Source of the DNA: Bacteroides stercorirosoris
Lineage (GTDB): Bacteria; Bacteroidota; Bacteroidia; Bacteroidales; Bacteroidaceae
DNA length: 64,000 nucleotides
Reading direction: 5' to 3'
NCBI RefSeq assembly: GCF_900142015.1
Contig: NZ_FQZN01000001.1
Span: 372,001 to 436,000, forward strand
Part shown: positions 8,207 to 18,867 of the stretch, piece by piece
Layout: every line of letters begins with the position of its first letter
Position numbering within the stretch: position 1 is the first letter of the stretch
Notes under the pieces: generated by a model
Seen by the model: the letters and a program-made list of their open reading frames with translations, nothing else
The model's database searches: none
What the model was told of the DNA's origin: nothing
Translations under genes and position numbers: made by a program

Positions 8207-11200
8207 ATGAGAAGAAAATGGTATTTATTTATCACTTGTATTGCATGTATTTGCCTCTTGTCCCCCCAAGCAAATGCACAAACAACTACAACTAAAACAG
8301 AGATTACAATTGAGTTCAATAATGAACGTCTGCCTTCTTTATTGAAACGTTTGGAAAAGGTGTCGGGATATAAAATCCTGTTCACGTATGATGATGTCAA
8401 AAAGTATACCGTATCCGGTTCTGTCAAGAATAAAGGTATTAAAGAGGTACTGGAGATTATCTTAAACGACAAGCCTTTGGAGTATCATATCGAAGACCAA
8501 TTTATCACCATCACTTCCAAGCACTCCAAACAACCTAAAATTTTTGATGTCACAGGAACCGTTATTTCACAAGACGACGGATTACCATTGATCGGTGCAA
8601 CCATTCTGATTAAAGGAAGCAAAACGGGAGTCCTGACAGACATTGACGGACGATTCCATATAGAGAAAGTAGCCAGCAATTCGGTTCTGCAATTCTCTTA
8701 TATCGGTATGGTGCCCCAAGAAGTAAAGGCTTCCCCTAAAATGAACATCACACTGGTATCTGACGTACAGACACTGTCGGAAGTAGTAGTTACCGGTATG
8801 CAAAAGATGGATAAACGCTTATTTACGGGTGCCGCCACAAAGCTCTCAGCTGAAAACATCAAGCTGGATGGTATACCCGAAATCAGCCGTGCATTGGAAG
8901 GACGCGCTGCCGGCGTATCCGTCCAGAACGTATCAGGAACTTTCGGTACCGCCCCTAAAATCCGTGTACGCGGAGCGACTTCCATATACGGTAGTTCCAA
9001 ACCGTTATGGGTAGTGGATGGAGTCATTATGGAAGATGTAACCGAAGTAGATGCAGATAATTTGTCTTCGGGAGATGCCGTCACACTCATCAGCTCTGCC
9101 ATTGCCGGATTGAATGCAGATGATATTGAAAGTTTCCAGATATTAAAAGATGGTTCCGCTACCTCTATTTATGGAGCCCGGGCTATGGCCGGGGTAATCG
9201 TTGTCACTACCAAAAAAGGAAAAGCCGGAAGCAGCAAAATCACCTATACCGGAGAATACACAATGAGATTAAAGCCCAACTACAGGCATTTCAACATTTT
9301 GAATTCGCAAGAGCAGATGGGAGTTTATAAAGAGTTGGATAATGCGGGATATTTGAATCTTGCCGATATGTACCGGGCTTCAAACAGCGGTATATATGGA
9401 AAAATGTATCATCTGATCAACGATTACGATGCAAAGACCGATTCATATGGACTGATGAATACAGAAGAGGCGCGTAACCAGTATCTGCAGGAGGCAGAAT
9501 TCAGAAATACAAACTGGTTCGACCTGCTGTTTAATAACAGTATCTCACAAAACCATGCCATCAGTTTCTCTACCGGTACTGAAAAAGCATCTTACTACAC
9601 TTCATTAAGCATCATGAATGACCCGGGATGGACTAATAAGAGCGAAGTAAAGCGTTATACCGCTAATGTAAACGCATTATACCATATCAGTAAATCCTTA
9701 TCACTCAATTTAATCAGCAATGCTTCCTACCGTAAGCAGAAAGCTCCGGGAACATTAAGTTCTTCTGTCGACCCTGTCAGCGGCGAGGTGAAACGTGACT
9801 TTGACATTAACCCGTACAGTTACGCCCTGAACACCTCACGCACACTGGACCCTGATGCTTACTATGTGCGCAACTATGCACCTTTCAACATCCTGCATGA
9901 GCTGGATAACAATTATATCGACTTAAACGTAACCGATCTTAAATTCCAGGGAGAACTGAAATGGAAACCTATCAATAAAATCGAGTTATCCGCTTTAGGT
10001 GCCTACAAAACTTCCATGACCACACAGTCACACACCATCAAAGATTATTCGAATCAGGCATGGGCTTTCCGCGCTATGGACGACGCTACGATGCGTCAGG
10101 CCAATCCATGGCTGTATACTGATCCGGAAAATGCCAACACACTGCCTGTATCTGTGCTGCCAGTGGGAGGATTTTACAGAGAGACAAAATACTCAATGGA
10201 CAGTTATGATTTCCGTGGAACAGCCAGCTACAATGACGTATACAACGAAAATCACATCTTCAATTTCTTCGGTGGTATGGAAGTCAACGCTGTGAATCGT
10301 CAAAGGACCTGGTTCAACGGAGTCGGCATGCAATATGAAATGGGGATGCTTCCGGCCTACGAATATCAGTACTTCAAACAAGGCAGTGAAGAAAACGCCC
10401 AATACTATACCGTAGAAAGAACCCGTCAACGCGAAGTGTCATTCTTTGGCACGGCAACCTATTCTTACCAAGGCAAATATACCCTGAACGGTACATTACG
10501 GTACGAAGGTTCCAACAAACTGGGTAAAAGCAGATCGGCGCGCTGGCTTCCCACCTGGAACTTGTCAGCCGCCTGGAATGCCCATGAAGAGAAGTTCTGG
10601 CAGCCTCTGCTCAACTACGTTTCAAACATGACTCTGAAGGCCTCCTACTCTCTGACTGCCGACCGTGGACCGAGTTCGGCCAGTAACTCCCGGGCTATCA
10701 TTCAGAGTTACAACGCTTGGCGTCCGTTCACTTCCATCAAAGAGTCCGGTCTGAGAGTTGTGAATATAGAGAACCAGGAACTTACTTACGAGAAAAAGCA
10801 TGAGTTGAACATCGGAGCTGAGATAGGCTTTCTGAATAACCGCATTAATCTGGCTGTAGACTGGTACAAACGTAACAATTACGACCTGATAGGTATCATC
10901 AATACTAAAGGAACCGGCGGACAGCTCACCAAACTGGCCAATGTAGCCAGCATGAAATCACATGGTATTGAATTCACCTTGTCTACACAGAACATCAAGA
11001 AGAAGGATTTCAGCTGGAATACGGATTTCATCTTCTCAAATACCAAAAATGAAGTAACCGATCTCCAGTCCAATTCTTCGGTAATCGAGATGATCAGTGG
11101 AAGCGGATTTGCATTGGAAGGCTATCCTGTCCGTTCTCTGTTCTCCATGGATTTCCGCGGATTGAATGAGAGTGGCTATCCTACCTTCATTAACGAAGAT

Positions 11201-11794
11201 GGGAACTTGACAGTCAGCAACATAAACTTCCAGGAACGAATCAAGAAAGGCCATCTTATTTATGAAGGTCCAACCGACCCGACCATCACCGGAAGTTTCG
11301 GAAACAGTTTCAAGTATAAGAACTTCTTGCTGAACCTCTTCATCACATATTCCTTCGGCAATGTAATCAGACTGGATCCGGTATTCCACAACCAGTACAG
11401 TGACCTCGATGCTATGCCCAGAGAATTCATAAACCGCTGGACCAAAGGCGGAGACGAGAAGTATACCGATATTCCGGTAATTGCCGATAAACGCGCCAAT
11501 CAGCAGGATCCCTATCTGAGCTATGCTTATAATGCCTATAACTATTCTACAGCCCGCATAGCCAAAGGAGACTTTATCCGGATGAAAGAAATTTCCCTAA
11601 CCTACAATTTCCCTAAAAAACTGATAGTTAAAGCAGGAGTCAGTGACTTGTCCCTAAAACTTCAAGCTACGAATGCATTTCTCATCTATTCGGACAAGAA
11701 GTTGAACGGACAAGATCCTGAGTTCTTCAATACCGGTGGTGTGGCATCTCCTGTTCCCCAACAGTTCACTTTGACATTAAGATTAGGTATTTAA
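8207..11794 (+). CDS. SusC/RagA-family TonB-dependent transporter with STN signalling domain
   Basis: The 1195-residue protein has a signal peptide (to about residue 25, QANAQ), then an STN domain (about 35-100: RLPSLLKRLEKVSGYKI and IITSKHS-type strands). A carboxypeptidase-regulatory-like domain follows (VISQDDGLPLIGATI to VVVTGM), then a plug (GRAAGVSVQNVSG, IRVRGATSI, LKDGSATSIYGARAMAGVIVV) and a 22-strand barrel. It imports an unidentified substrate across the outer membrane with the SusD lipoprotein that follows. The STN domain links transport to the FecR/sigma pair upstream. The roughly 150-base gap before it holds no clear promoter box. Confidence 0.93.
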   Translation: MRRKWYLFITCIACICLLSPQANAQTTTTKTEITIEFNNERLPSLLKRLEKVSGYKILFTYDDVKKYTVSGSVKNKGIKEVLEIILNDKPLEYHIEDQFITITSKHSKQPKIFDVTGTVISQDDGLPLIGATILIKGSKTGVLTDIDGRFHIEKVASNSVLQFSYIGMVPQEVKASPKMNITLVSDVQTLSEVVVTGMQKMDKRLFTGAATKLSAENIKLDGIPEISRALEGRAAGVSVQNVSGTFGTAPKIRVRGATSIYGSSKPLWVVDGVIMEDVTEVDADNLSSGDAVTLISSAIAGLNADDIESFQILKDGSATSIYGARAMAGVIVVTTKKGKAGSSKITYTGEYTMRLKPNYRHFNILNSQEQMGVYKELDNAGYLNLADMYRASNSGIYGKMYHLINDYDAKTDSYGLMNTEEARNQYLQEAEFRNTNWFDLLFNNSISQNHAISFSTGTEKASYYTSLSIMNDPGWTNKSEVKRYTANVNALYHISKSLSLNLISNASYRKQKAPGTLSSSVDPVSGEVKRDFDINPYSYALNTSRTLDPDAYYVRNYAPFNILHELDNNYIDLNVTDLKFQGELKWKPINKIELSALGAYKTSMTTQSHTIKDYSNQAWAFRAMDDATMRQANPWLYTDPENANTLPVSVLPVGGFYRETKYSMDSYDFRGTASYNDVYNENHIFNFFGGMEVNAVNRQRTWFNGVGMQYEMGMLPAYEYQYFKQGSEENAQYYTVERTRQREVSFFGTATYSYQGKYTLNGTLRYEGSNKLGKSRSARWLPTWNLSAAWNAHEEKFWQPLLNYVSNMTLKASYSLTADRGPSSASNSRAIIQSYNAWRPFTSIKESGLRVVNIENQELTYEKKHELNIGAEIGFLNNRINLAVDWYKRNNYDLIGIINTKGTGGQLTKLANVASMKSHGIEFTLSTQNIKKKDFSWNTDFIFSNTKNEVTDLQSNSSVIEMISGSGFALEGYPVRSLFSMDFRGLNESGYPTFINEDGNLTVSNINFQERIKKGHLIYEGPTDPTITGSFGNSFKYKNFLLNLFITYSFGNVIRLDPVFHNQYSDLDAMPREFINRWTKGGDEKYTDIPVIADKRANQQDPYLSYAYNAYNYSTARIAKGDFIRMKEISLTYNFPKKLIVKAGVSDLSLKLQATNAFLIYSDKKLNGQDPEFFNTGGVASPVPQQFTLTLRLGI

Positions 11795-11814
11795 TTTAAA
11801 AAAAACGACTCGAT

Positions 11815-13371
11815 ATGAATAATATAAGAACATATATATTACTGGCCGGTTCATTATTCGCATTGGCTTCTTGTAACGACTTTCTGGACACTGTACCAGA
11901 TGACAGAACAGAAATAGATTCCGAACAGAAAATCACCAATATACTGGTATCTGCCTATCCGGAAGTATCAACCATTCTCATCTCCGAACTTGCTTCCGAC
12001 AATGCCAAGGATAACGGGGCACTGTATGACATCTACGGACAGATACAACGGGACGCTTATTTATGGAATGACATGACTTCCGAGGACACTGACGCCCCCA
12101 AATATATATGGGATGCGCATTATAATGCCATCTGTTCGGCCAATCAAGCCCTACAGGCCATCGAACTGATGGGAAACCCGGAAAGTCTGAATCCGCAGAA
12201 AGGTGAAGCGCTACTATGCCGCGCATACGCTCACTTCCAGCTTGCCAACCTATTCTGTATGCCTTATAACCCGCAGACTGCAGATCGGGAACTCGGTATA
12301 CCTTACACCACGGCACCCGAAACAGAAGTGATGCCCGACGGAATAGAACGGGGTACCCTGAGCCAGGTGTACGAAAACATCAACAAAGATATTGAAGAAG
12401 GGTTACCCTTGATTAATGATGAAGTATACTCTGTTCCTAAATACCACTTCAACAAACGCGCTTCCTACGCCTTTGCAGCCCGTTTCAACCTTTATTACCT
12501 GAAATTTGACAAAGCAATAGAATATGCCAGCACTGTACTTGGCGACAACCCGGCAAATGATGTCCGCAACTGGAAAAGCTTCAGCGAACTTGCAACGGAT
12601 TTCGAACTCAGATGCAACAGCTACGTCGCACATACCGAACCATGCAACCTGATGTTGGTCACTGCACAGACTTCCTGGCCTTATGTACACGGTCCTTACG
12701 GAATAGGGCTGCGCTATGGCAATGCCTATAACATCCTGCTCAATGAAATCTTACCGGGTCCGTGGGGTGCATACAACCAACTCTTCATGTCAAACGGCAT
12801 TTGGGGATTTGAACAGAAATATTCTTTCCCAAAGATGAACGGTTACTTTGAATACACCGATAAGACAGCCGGCATCGGCTTTCTGCATCTGGTGAATGTG
12901 GCTTTCTCCATTGACGAATTATTATTATGCCGCGCAGAAGCTTATTTGTTAAAACAAGCTCCCGAGGCAGATAAAGCGGTGGCAGACATCAATGTACTGA
13001 TGAACTCCATGACAGGCATGACTTTCACAAAAGAACAACTGATTAATTATTACGCGGCAAGAAAGTATATGCCCCTGCACCTGAAGTCGGAAGACGATAG
13101 AACCATCAAGAAAAAAATCAACCCACAAGGATTTACAATCCCCGACAGTGACACCGAGAATCTGATTCAGTGCCTTCTGCACATGCGCCGTGTCATCACT
13201 GTCCACGAAGGCCTTCGCTGGAATGACATAAAACGATACGGAATTGAATTTTCCCACAACAGAGATGGACAAGCAGACGACGTATTGCTGGTGGACGACC
13301 TGCGTCGCGCCATTCAAATACCGCAAGAGGTTATTGCTGCCGGTCTGGAAGCCAACCCGAGAAACAACTAA
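11815..13371 (+). CDS. SusD/RagB-family surface substrate-binding lipoprotein
   Basis: A lipobox (ALASCNDFLD) after a short signal peptide and the typical SusD opening FLDTVPDDRTEI identify the family. TPR-like helices are seen in the N-terminal half (GEALLCRAYAHFQLANLFC) and FSIDELLLCRAEAYL in the C-terminal half. The length of 518 residues is normal. It starts 20 bases after the SusC stop and forms the lid of the SusC pore. The C-terminus (HEGLRWNDIKRYGIE) is also family-typical. Confidence 0.92.
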   Translation: MNNIRTYILLAGSLFALASCNDFLDTVPDDRTEIDSEQKITNILVSAYPEVSTILISELASDNAKDNGALYDIYGQIQRDAYLWNDMTSEDTDAPKYIWDAHYNAICSANQALQAIELMGNPESLNPQKGEALLCRAYAHFQLANLFCMPYNPQTADRELGIPYTTAPETEVMPDGIERGTLSQVYENINKDIEEGLPLINDEVYSVPKYHFNKRASYAFAARFNLYYLKFDKAIEYASTVLGDNPANDVRNWKSFSELATDFELRCNSYVAHTEPCNLMLVTAQTSWPYVHGPYGIGLRYGNAYNILLNEILPGPWGAYNQLFMSNGIWGFEQKYSFPKMNGYFEYTDKTAGIGFLHLVNVAFSIDELLLCRAEAYLLKQAPEADKAVADINVLMNSMTGMTFTKEQLINYYAARKYMPLHLKSEDDRTIKKKINPQGFTIPDSDTENLIQCLLHMRRVITVHEGLRWNDIKRYGIEFSHNRDGQADDVLLVDDLRRAIQIPQEVIAAGLEANPRNN

Positions 13372-13385
13372 AATAAGGAGGAAAC

Positions 13386-14258
13386 ATGAAAAAATATATC
13401 TATACTTTATTGTTTGCCGCTTCCATTGTATTGGGAGCATGCAGCGAAGACAAATTGGACAGTCACAGCATTTTCAATACTGAATCTCCCGAACGGGATG
13501 CATTCGATACCTGGCTATTGCTCAACTATATCGTCCCGTACAACATTCAGTTCAACTATAAATATATAGACAAAGAATCAGACAATACGTACAATCTGAT
13601 TCCTGCCGAATACAACAAATGTGTGGCCATGGCCAAACTGACCAAGTATCTCTGGATAGATTCCTATAACGAATTACTCGGAGAGACATTCATCAAGACC
13701 TATTGTCCGCGAATGATTCAGCTGATCGGTTCAAAAGCATACAACAGTCAAGGTTCAGTCGTATTGGGAACAGCAGAAGGTGGTTTGAAAATCACTTTGT
13801 ACAATGTAAACGAACTGGATGTCAACAATCCGAACATTGATTTTCTAAACACCTGGTTCTTTAAAACCATGCATCATGAGTTTGCACATATATTGCATCA
13901 GACAAAGAATTATTCCACAGACTTCAACCTGATTTCAACCGATTACCAGGGACCAAGCTGGTTAAATCTGGAGAGTGACGAGGTTGCCAACACGATGGGA
14001 TTCGTAACCCGTTACGCAAGTTTCTCACCCGATGAAGATTTCGTGGAAATCATTTCCAATTATATAACCCACGATGCCGGTTACTGGCAGAATGTGCTGA
14101 ATAACGGCGGAGCCCTCGGCAGAATAAAACTGGAGAAAAAGTTTGATATCGTGAGAAAATACCTGAAAGACAGTTGGAGCATTGACATCGACAAATTGCG
14201 CGACATCGTACAACGCCGCTCCGGCTCATTGTCTGAAGTTGATTTAGAAAACCTTTAA
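13386..14258 (+). CDS. Substrate import-associated zinc metallohydrolase-like lipoprotein
   Basis: The lipobox VLGAC is followed by SEDKLD. An HEFAH motif near residues 164-168 (HExxH zinc site), preceded by a further His, and a downstream acidic segment (DEDFVEIISNY) suggest a gluzincin-type metallopeptidase fold. This family of about 290 residues is usually encoded directly after SusC/SusD pairs, as here (14-base gap). It may process a peptide or protein ligand at the cell surface; the substrate is unknown. Confidence 0.82.
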   Translation: MKKYIYTLLFAASIVLGACSEDKLDSHSIFNTESPERDAFDTWLLLNYIVPYNIQFNYKYIDKESDNTYNLIPAEYNKCVAMAKLTKYLWIDSYNELLGETFIKTYCPRMIQLIGSKAYNSQGSVVLGTAEGGLKITLYNVNELDVNNPNIDFLNTWFFKTMHHEFAHILHQTKNYSTDFNLISTDYQGPSWLNLESDEVANTMGFVTRYASFSPDEDFVEIISNYITHDAGYWQNVLNNGGALGRIKLEKKFDIVRKYLKDSWSIDIDKLRDIVQRRSGSLSEVDLENL

Positions 14259-14271
14259 TAATGAATTAAGT

Positions 14272-15570
14272 ATGAAACTGACACATTATATATTATCAAT
14301 TCTCGCCACCGGATTGTTCTTTTCATGTACACCCAAGATAGATCCGATTTTTGACGATACTTCCGCCAACCGCATTGCGGAAGAAATAGAAACAGTACAA
14401 GAAATTCTGCTCAGTTCACCCAACGGCTGGCTAATGGAGTATTACCCCTCTTCTACGCAAAGTTACGGAGGATTCAACGTATTGCTCAACTTCCAGCCCG
14501 GTTATCGGGTAACCGTAGCCAGCGAGACCGCAGGTGCAGACAAAACAGCGGTCAGCACCTATACCCTGAAGCAAAGTGCAGGATGCGTACTTTCCTTTGA
14601 CACTTACAACGAAATACTCCACTTTTTCTCCGACCCCTCCAACAGTCAAGGGATGGGAGACGGTTACGGACTGGAAGGAGACTTTGAATTCACCATACTG
14701 CAAGCCGACGAACAAATCATCCGGCTGAAAGGGAAAAAGAGTGGTTCGTACATGACGATGACCCCCATGTCCGCCGCCTTGAAATGGAGCGACTATCTGA
14801 AAGATATCAAGCTGAAAGACAAAGAGTTTTCCGAATATTACCGGTTACTCTACCAGGATGAGGAACAGGCTTTCGAAACACGCCTGATAGGGCACACACT
14901 TTGTATCTACCGGAAGAAAGGGGAAGAAACCATCACCGATTATCAACCGTTCATCATCACCCTGACAGGATGCAAATTCTACCAGCCCGTACAATTGGGC
15001 AATAATGTCATCGAAGGCCTGATCTTAAATCCGGATTTAGGAGAGGATGGTACATTCATCCCCTCCAATGATGCTACGGGTATATTCATCCCTACCTATC
15101 CTTCTATCAACGAAATGCTGCTCAGTACTAACTGGTTCTTTACTTACAGCGGATTCAGTCCTTACGGCCAGGCCTTGTGGGATATATCCCGCGAAGCACT
15201 CGAAGCCAATAATGACGATATGACTTATTGTTATTTAGGCAACGAGAGGAATATTTTGGGCAATTACTATGCCTTCCAGTTCATCTGTGCCCAGGGACGT
15301 GGCTATCTGGCTTTCGATTACGAACTGATCGGAGAAGACAAGATTTCTCTGAAGTTCTCCGAAGAGGGTTCAACCGTCGGAAAGACCTATTATACAGATT
15401 TCAAATTCAATGCGCTGATCACACCATTCGGCAATGACATCCAACGTACCTTTACATTGACGTCTGACGACAAGAAATCACCCAACTGGATAAAATTCAC
15501 CGACGTCGATCATCCGGAAAACTATTTCACAGCATACAGAGCCGTGCAATATTACCCAATGGCTAATTAA
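14272..15570 (+). CDS. DUF4302-family lipoprotein
   Basis: The lipobox FFSC is followed by TPKIDPIFDDTSANRI. The body begins ETVQEILLSSPNGWLMEYYPSS and is rich in beta strands, matching DUF4302 proteins that accompany the HExxH lipoprotein in Bacteroidetes uptake loci. At 432 residues it is of normal size. Only 13 bases separate it from the preceding gene. No catalytic motif is visible; an accessory ligand-binding role at the surface is an inference. Confidence 0.78.
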   Translation: MKLTHYILSILATGLFFSCTPKIDPIFDDTSANRIAEEIETVQEILLSSPNGWLMEYYPSSTQSYGGFNVLLNFQPGYRVTVASETAGADKTAVSTYTLKQSAGCVLSFDTYNEILHFFSDPSNSQGMGDGYGLEGDFEFTILQADEQIIRLKGKKSGSYMTMTPMSAALKWSDYLKDIKLKDKEFSEYYRLLYQDEEQAFETRLIGHTLCIYRKKGEETITDYQPFIITLTGCKFYQPVQLGNNVIEGLILNPDLGEDGTFIPSNDATGIFIPTYPSINEMLLSTNWFFTYSGFSPYGQALWDISREALEANNDDMTYCYLGNERNILGNYYAFQFICAQGRGYLAFDYELIGEDKISLKFSEEGSTVGKTYYTDFKFNALITPFGNDIQRTFTLTSDDKKSPNWIKFTDVDHPENYFTAYRAVQYYPMAN

Positions 15571-15615
15571 CTACGATACAAATAACTAATAGTATTAATC
15601 AAAATTTCACAAAGT

Positions 15616-17190
15616 ATGAAAGCTTATCATTTGCTCAACACATGCCTGGCTTTGATTGCCGGTTGCATAATGTTCGCTTCTTGTAGTGATGACGACGAGC
15701 CGCTAAAAGGCAACATCACACTCAGTACCCAAAACATAACTCTTCCCGAAGGGGCGACTGTAACCTCAAATGGAGTTACCGTAGACGGCAAGGGAGGTTC
15801 TTTCTCTATTCCGTTGACCTGTGGCATGGAAGATTACGATCTTGACATTACTTATACGGTTACAGTTCCTGCCAAAGATGCTGCATGGTGTAAAGCTACT
15901 ATTACCGATAATAAGCTGAACATTGAAGTCAGTGTTTCCAAAGAGGCGCAAGGCCGCTCCACCACTGTAACGCTGACAGCAGTAGCTGCCGGTGCCGAAA
16001 TCGCTCCACTGGAACTGACAATCAACCAGGGTGCCAAGATTACTCCAAAAGGAGAAGTGATTTTGAAAACAGATCAGATGACTGCACCTGCCAATGCCAA
16101 ACTGGAAGGAGGCACACTCGACATTTCTTATATCGGCGGTGAGGTGACAATACCGGTAGGTACTACTCTGGAGGATCAGACAATTGATGTAGAATATGCA
16201 TTAACCGTTCCTGAAGGCGCCAAATGGTTCACCGCCGATTTAACCGGAGGAACACTGAACATCCGGATATCTCCTACTGCTGCCAAATCGGATAATACCG
16301 CAGAAATCACCGTTGCAGCAACAGGCAAAACGGAAGAAACAGAAATCTCCTCCCTGCGCCTGAGTGTAAAGCAAGCCAAGCTCAACAGCAGTATGGACAT
16401 GGTAGTAGTGGAAGGAGGAACCTTTAAGTTCGGAGAAGGAAAAGACTATACCCAAAGCTATACACATGACGTCACCGTGAGCAGTTTCTATATCGCTACG
16501 ACCGAAATTACGCAAAAGCTGTATGAAGAAATTATGGGTGAAAATCCTTCAGATAAGAAGTTCAGAGGAGACAATTATCCCGTAAACAAAGTAGACTGGT
16601 CCAAAGCCTGCGAATTCTGCAATAAACTGAGTGAAAAAGAAGGGCTGACTCCCGCTTACAAGCAAGAAGGTACCATCAGAATAGAAGATATCTGGTTCGG
16701 AGGAGTCACAGAAATTCCAAACTACATCTATGACCCGGCTACTGTGTCCAACGGTTACAGAATTCCGACTTCAGCCGAATGGGAATTCGCCGCTAAGGGA
16801 GGTAATGAAGGATGCAAGAATCTAACAGTCTTTTCCGGCAGTGACAACTATAGTGAAGTAGGTTGGTGGCAAGATAATTCAACTGTCGCCGGTAGTGCCG
16901 CACTGCACGAAGTTGCCAAGCTAAAAGCCAACCAATTAGGAATTTATGATATGAGTGGAAATGTCGGTGAATGGTGCTACGACTACGGTGTACCTTACGG
17001 TTATGAATATCCCCTGGATCCGGAAACGGATCCGATTGGCCCTGCCGAGAATCTCAATGATACAAAAATCTACAGGGGTGGCTATTACTCCACATACGAC
17101 ACCAAAGGAAAAGTATATTACACTGATAAGATGGATCCTACAGCAACATATGACACCATCGGTTTCCGCGTAGTAAGAACCATTAAATAA
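15616..17190 (+). CDS. SUMF1-fold (formylglycine-generating-enzyme-like) lipoprotein with two BACON-like repeats
   Basis: After a lipobox (FASC, then SDDDEP) there are two related beta-rich repeats of about 110 residues (LPEGATVTSNGV... and PANAKLEGGTLDI...). The C-terminal part, from about residue 260, is a SUMF1/FGE fold: MVVVEGGTFKFG, IATTEITQKLYEEIMG, RIPTSAEWEFAAKGG, GNVGEWC and IGFRVVR. The cysteines that carry catalysis in true formylglycine-generating enzymes are absent near the C-terminus, so it is probably a binding rather than catalytic protein. It is the sixth gene of the SusCD operon. Confidence 0.82.
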   Translation: MKAYHLLNTCLALIAGCIMFASCSDDDEPLKGNITLSTQNITLPEGATVTSNGVTVDGKGGSFSIPLTCGMEDYDLDITYTVTVPAKDAAWCKATITDNKLNIEVSVSKEAQGRSTTVTLTAVAAGAEIAPLELTINQGAKITPKGEVILKTDQMTAPANAKLEGGTLDISYIGGEVTIPVGTTLEDQTIDVEYALTVPEGAKWFTADLTGGTLNIRISPTAAKSDNTAEITVAATGKTEETEISSLRLSVKQAKLNSSMDMVVVEGGTFKFGEGKDYTQSYTHDVTVSSFYIATTEITQKLYEEIMGENPSDKKFRGDNYPVNKVDWSKACEFCNKLSEKEGLTPAYKQEGTIRIEDIWFGGVTEIPNYIYDPATVSNGYRIPTSAEWEFAAKGGNEGCKNLTVFSGSDNYSEVGWWQDNSTVAGSAALHEVAKLKANQLGIYDMSGNVGEWCYDYGVPYGYEYPLDPETDPIGPAENLNDTKIYRGGYYSTYDTKGKVYYTDKMDPTATYDTIGFRVVRTIK

Positions 17191-17209
17191 CAACTAAAAT
17201 ACACATCTT

Positions 17210-18799
17210 ATGAATTTGAACAAATTTTATTACTTTATTGTCGCGCTATTGTGCAGCATTTCCTTTACCGCCTGTTCCGATGATGACGACAAACAAGCTG
17301 TCCCTCAGATAAAGTTAGCAGCCTCGATGTCTTCTTTCGGTGAAGGAATCATATCATTCGATGAAGAAAACGGCATTCTGTCAGTATCTAAAGAAGGTAC
17401 CCTCACAAGCAACATCACACTCGGCGATGCCGCCGGAGCAGACATGGATGGCATTGCCCTGAAAGCCACCGTTCCGGCTGCCGACAAAATGTGGTGTCTG
17501 GCCAATTGCAGCAAAAACCGTCTCTCTTTATCCGTAGCCAAAAACAATGCAGAAAATGCACGCCAGACCACGGTAGAAATATCCGCCCTTTTCGGCGACC
17601 AGGTGTTGGATACTTATATGCTCATCATCACCCAGAAAGGTGTAGAGAAAGAGGAAGAACCTGCTGCGGCAGATATCACAGCCTTTATCATTCCAGGACA
17701 AGTATCTTCTAAAATAGATTATCCTGTCATTACGGTTACGATGCCGGCCGGTACGGATGTCACCGCACTGAAACCCGTTGTTGTGCCTTCGGAAGGAGCC
17801 ACTGTGACTCCTGCCAGCGGTACAGTTCAAGATTTCACCGACGCGGTACAGTATACAGTAGTTTCTTCTGACCAAAAGAATGTCAAGACATATATGGCTA
17901 TCGTCACACTGCAATCCGGTGGTGTCAATCCGCCCAGTGGAGGAGGCGATGAGGAGAATCCCAACTACACTACTTTTGAAATGGTAACCGTAGGAGCCGG
18001 TTCATTTATCATCGGCCGCGACTTAAGCGGCACGTACGTAGACAAGGAGAATGCACATAAAGTCAATATCTCAGCATTTGAGATAGGACGTTATGAGGTG
18101 ACACAACGCGAGTTTAAGGATGTCATGGGCTATAACCCGTCAGTCAACAAGAAAAGCGACCTGTTGCCCGTGCATACCGTGACACTGTATGAAGCCATGC
18201 TCTACTGCAATAAGCTGAGCGAACGTAAAGGTTACAAACCGGTGTATACATTCAAGAATGAATTATGGGATGCTACCAATACGGAACTATATGAGGCCGA
18301 CGTAACCCGCGATAAAACAGCCAACGGCTATCGCCTGCCTACCAGCGCTGAATGGGAATATGCAGCCAAAGGCGGTCCCGACAACGAAAACCAACCATAC
18401 TACTATGCAGGCAGCAACGACCTCGATGAGGTAGGTTGGTATAGAGAAAACTCAATAGTGGGAGAAGAACCTGTACTCCATGTGGTAGGACTGAAGAAAC
18501 CCAACTCATTGGGAATCTATGATATGTCAGGCAACGTTGAAGAATACACCGGAGAATGGCTCCTTCAGTTAGGTTATATCAGTGATGCTGAGGAAACTGA
18601 CCCATGGGGCCCTGAGAAGCCCAGAGATGAGGACCGCCTGGTTTTCTCACGCGGAGGTTGTTTCTCAACTTACGATACGAACTGCTCTAATAGCAATGCA
18701 CGTCTCTTGGGCGCTCACATCAAGACAGATATGGGTTACCCCGGCGGTGACATATGGTTCGGCAACATTGGTTTCCGTGTCGTACGTTCTTTAAAATGA
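17210..18799 (+). CDS. SUMF1-fold lipoprotein with DUF5018-like domain
   Basis: The lipobox TACSDDDDK marks a lipoprotein. A BACON-like segment (to about residue 145) is followed by a DUF5018-like domain (ITAFIIPGQVSSKIDYP, VTPASGTVQDFTDAVQYTV). After a Pro/Gly linker comes a SUMF1 fold (MVTVGAGSFIIGRD, IGRYEVTQREFKDVMGYNP, LPTSAEWEYAAKGG, GNVEEYTGEW, IGFRVVRSLK). Like its upstream paralogue it lacks the FGE catalytic cysteines. The tandem pair probably arose by duplication followed by exchange of the N-terminal modules. It is the last gene before the terminator at 18868. Confidence 0.82.
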   Translation: MNLNKFYYFIVALLCSISFTACSDDDDKQAVPQIKLAASMSSFGEGIISFDEENGILSVSKEGTLTSNITLGDAAGADMDGIALKATVPAADKMWCLANCSKNRLSLSVAKNNAENARQTTVEISALFGDQVLDTYMLIITQKGVEKEEEPAAADITAFIIPGQVSSKIDYPVITVTMPAGTDVTALKPVVVPSEGATVTPASGTVQDFTDAVQYTVVSSDQKNVKTYMAIVTLQSGGVNPPSGGGDEENPNYTTFEMVTVGAGSFIIGRDLSGTYVDKENAHKVNISAFEIGRYEVTQREFKDVMGYNPSVNKKSDLLPVHTVTLYEAMLYCNKLSERKGYKPVYTFKNELWDATNTELYEADVTRDKTANGYRLPTSAEWEYAAKGGPDNENQPYYYAGSNDLDEVGWYRENSIVGEEPVLHVVGLKKPNSLGIYDMSGNVEEYTGEWLLQLGYISDAEETDPWGPEKPRDEDRLVFSRGGCFSTYDTNCSNSNARLLGAHIKTDMGYPGGDIWFGNIGFRVVRSLK

Positions 18800-18867
18800 A
18801 AAGATTCTTTGCTCAGTTATTAACTAAATTCTCTCTCTAACACACAAAAGAGGCTACGTCTTTTATG

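Noticed and set aside
15616..18799. True formylglycine-generating enzymes and a sulfatase maturation role
   Set aside because: Catalytic cysteines are absent in both proteins and no sulfatase gene is present in the window.
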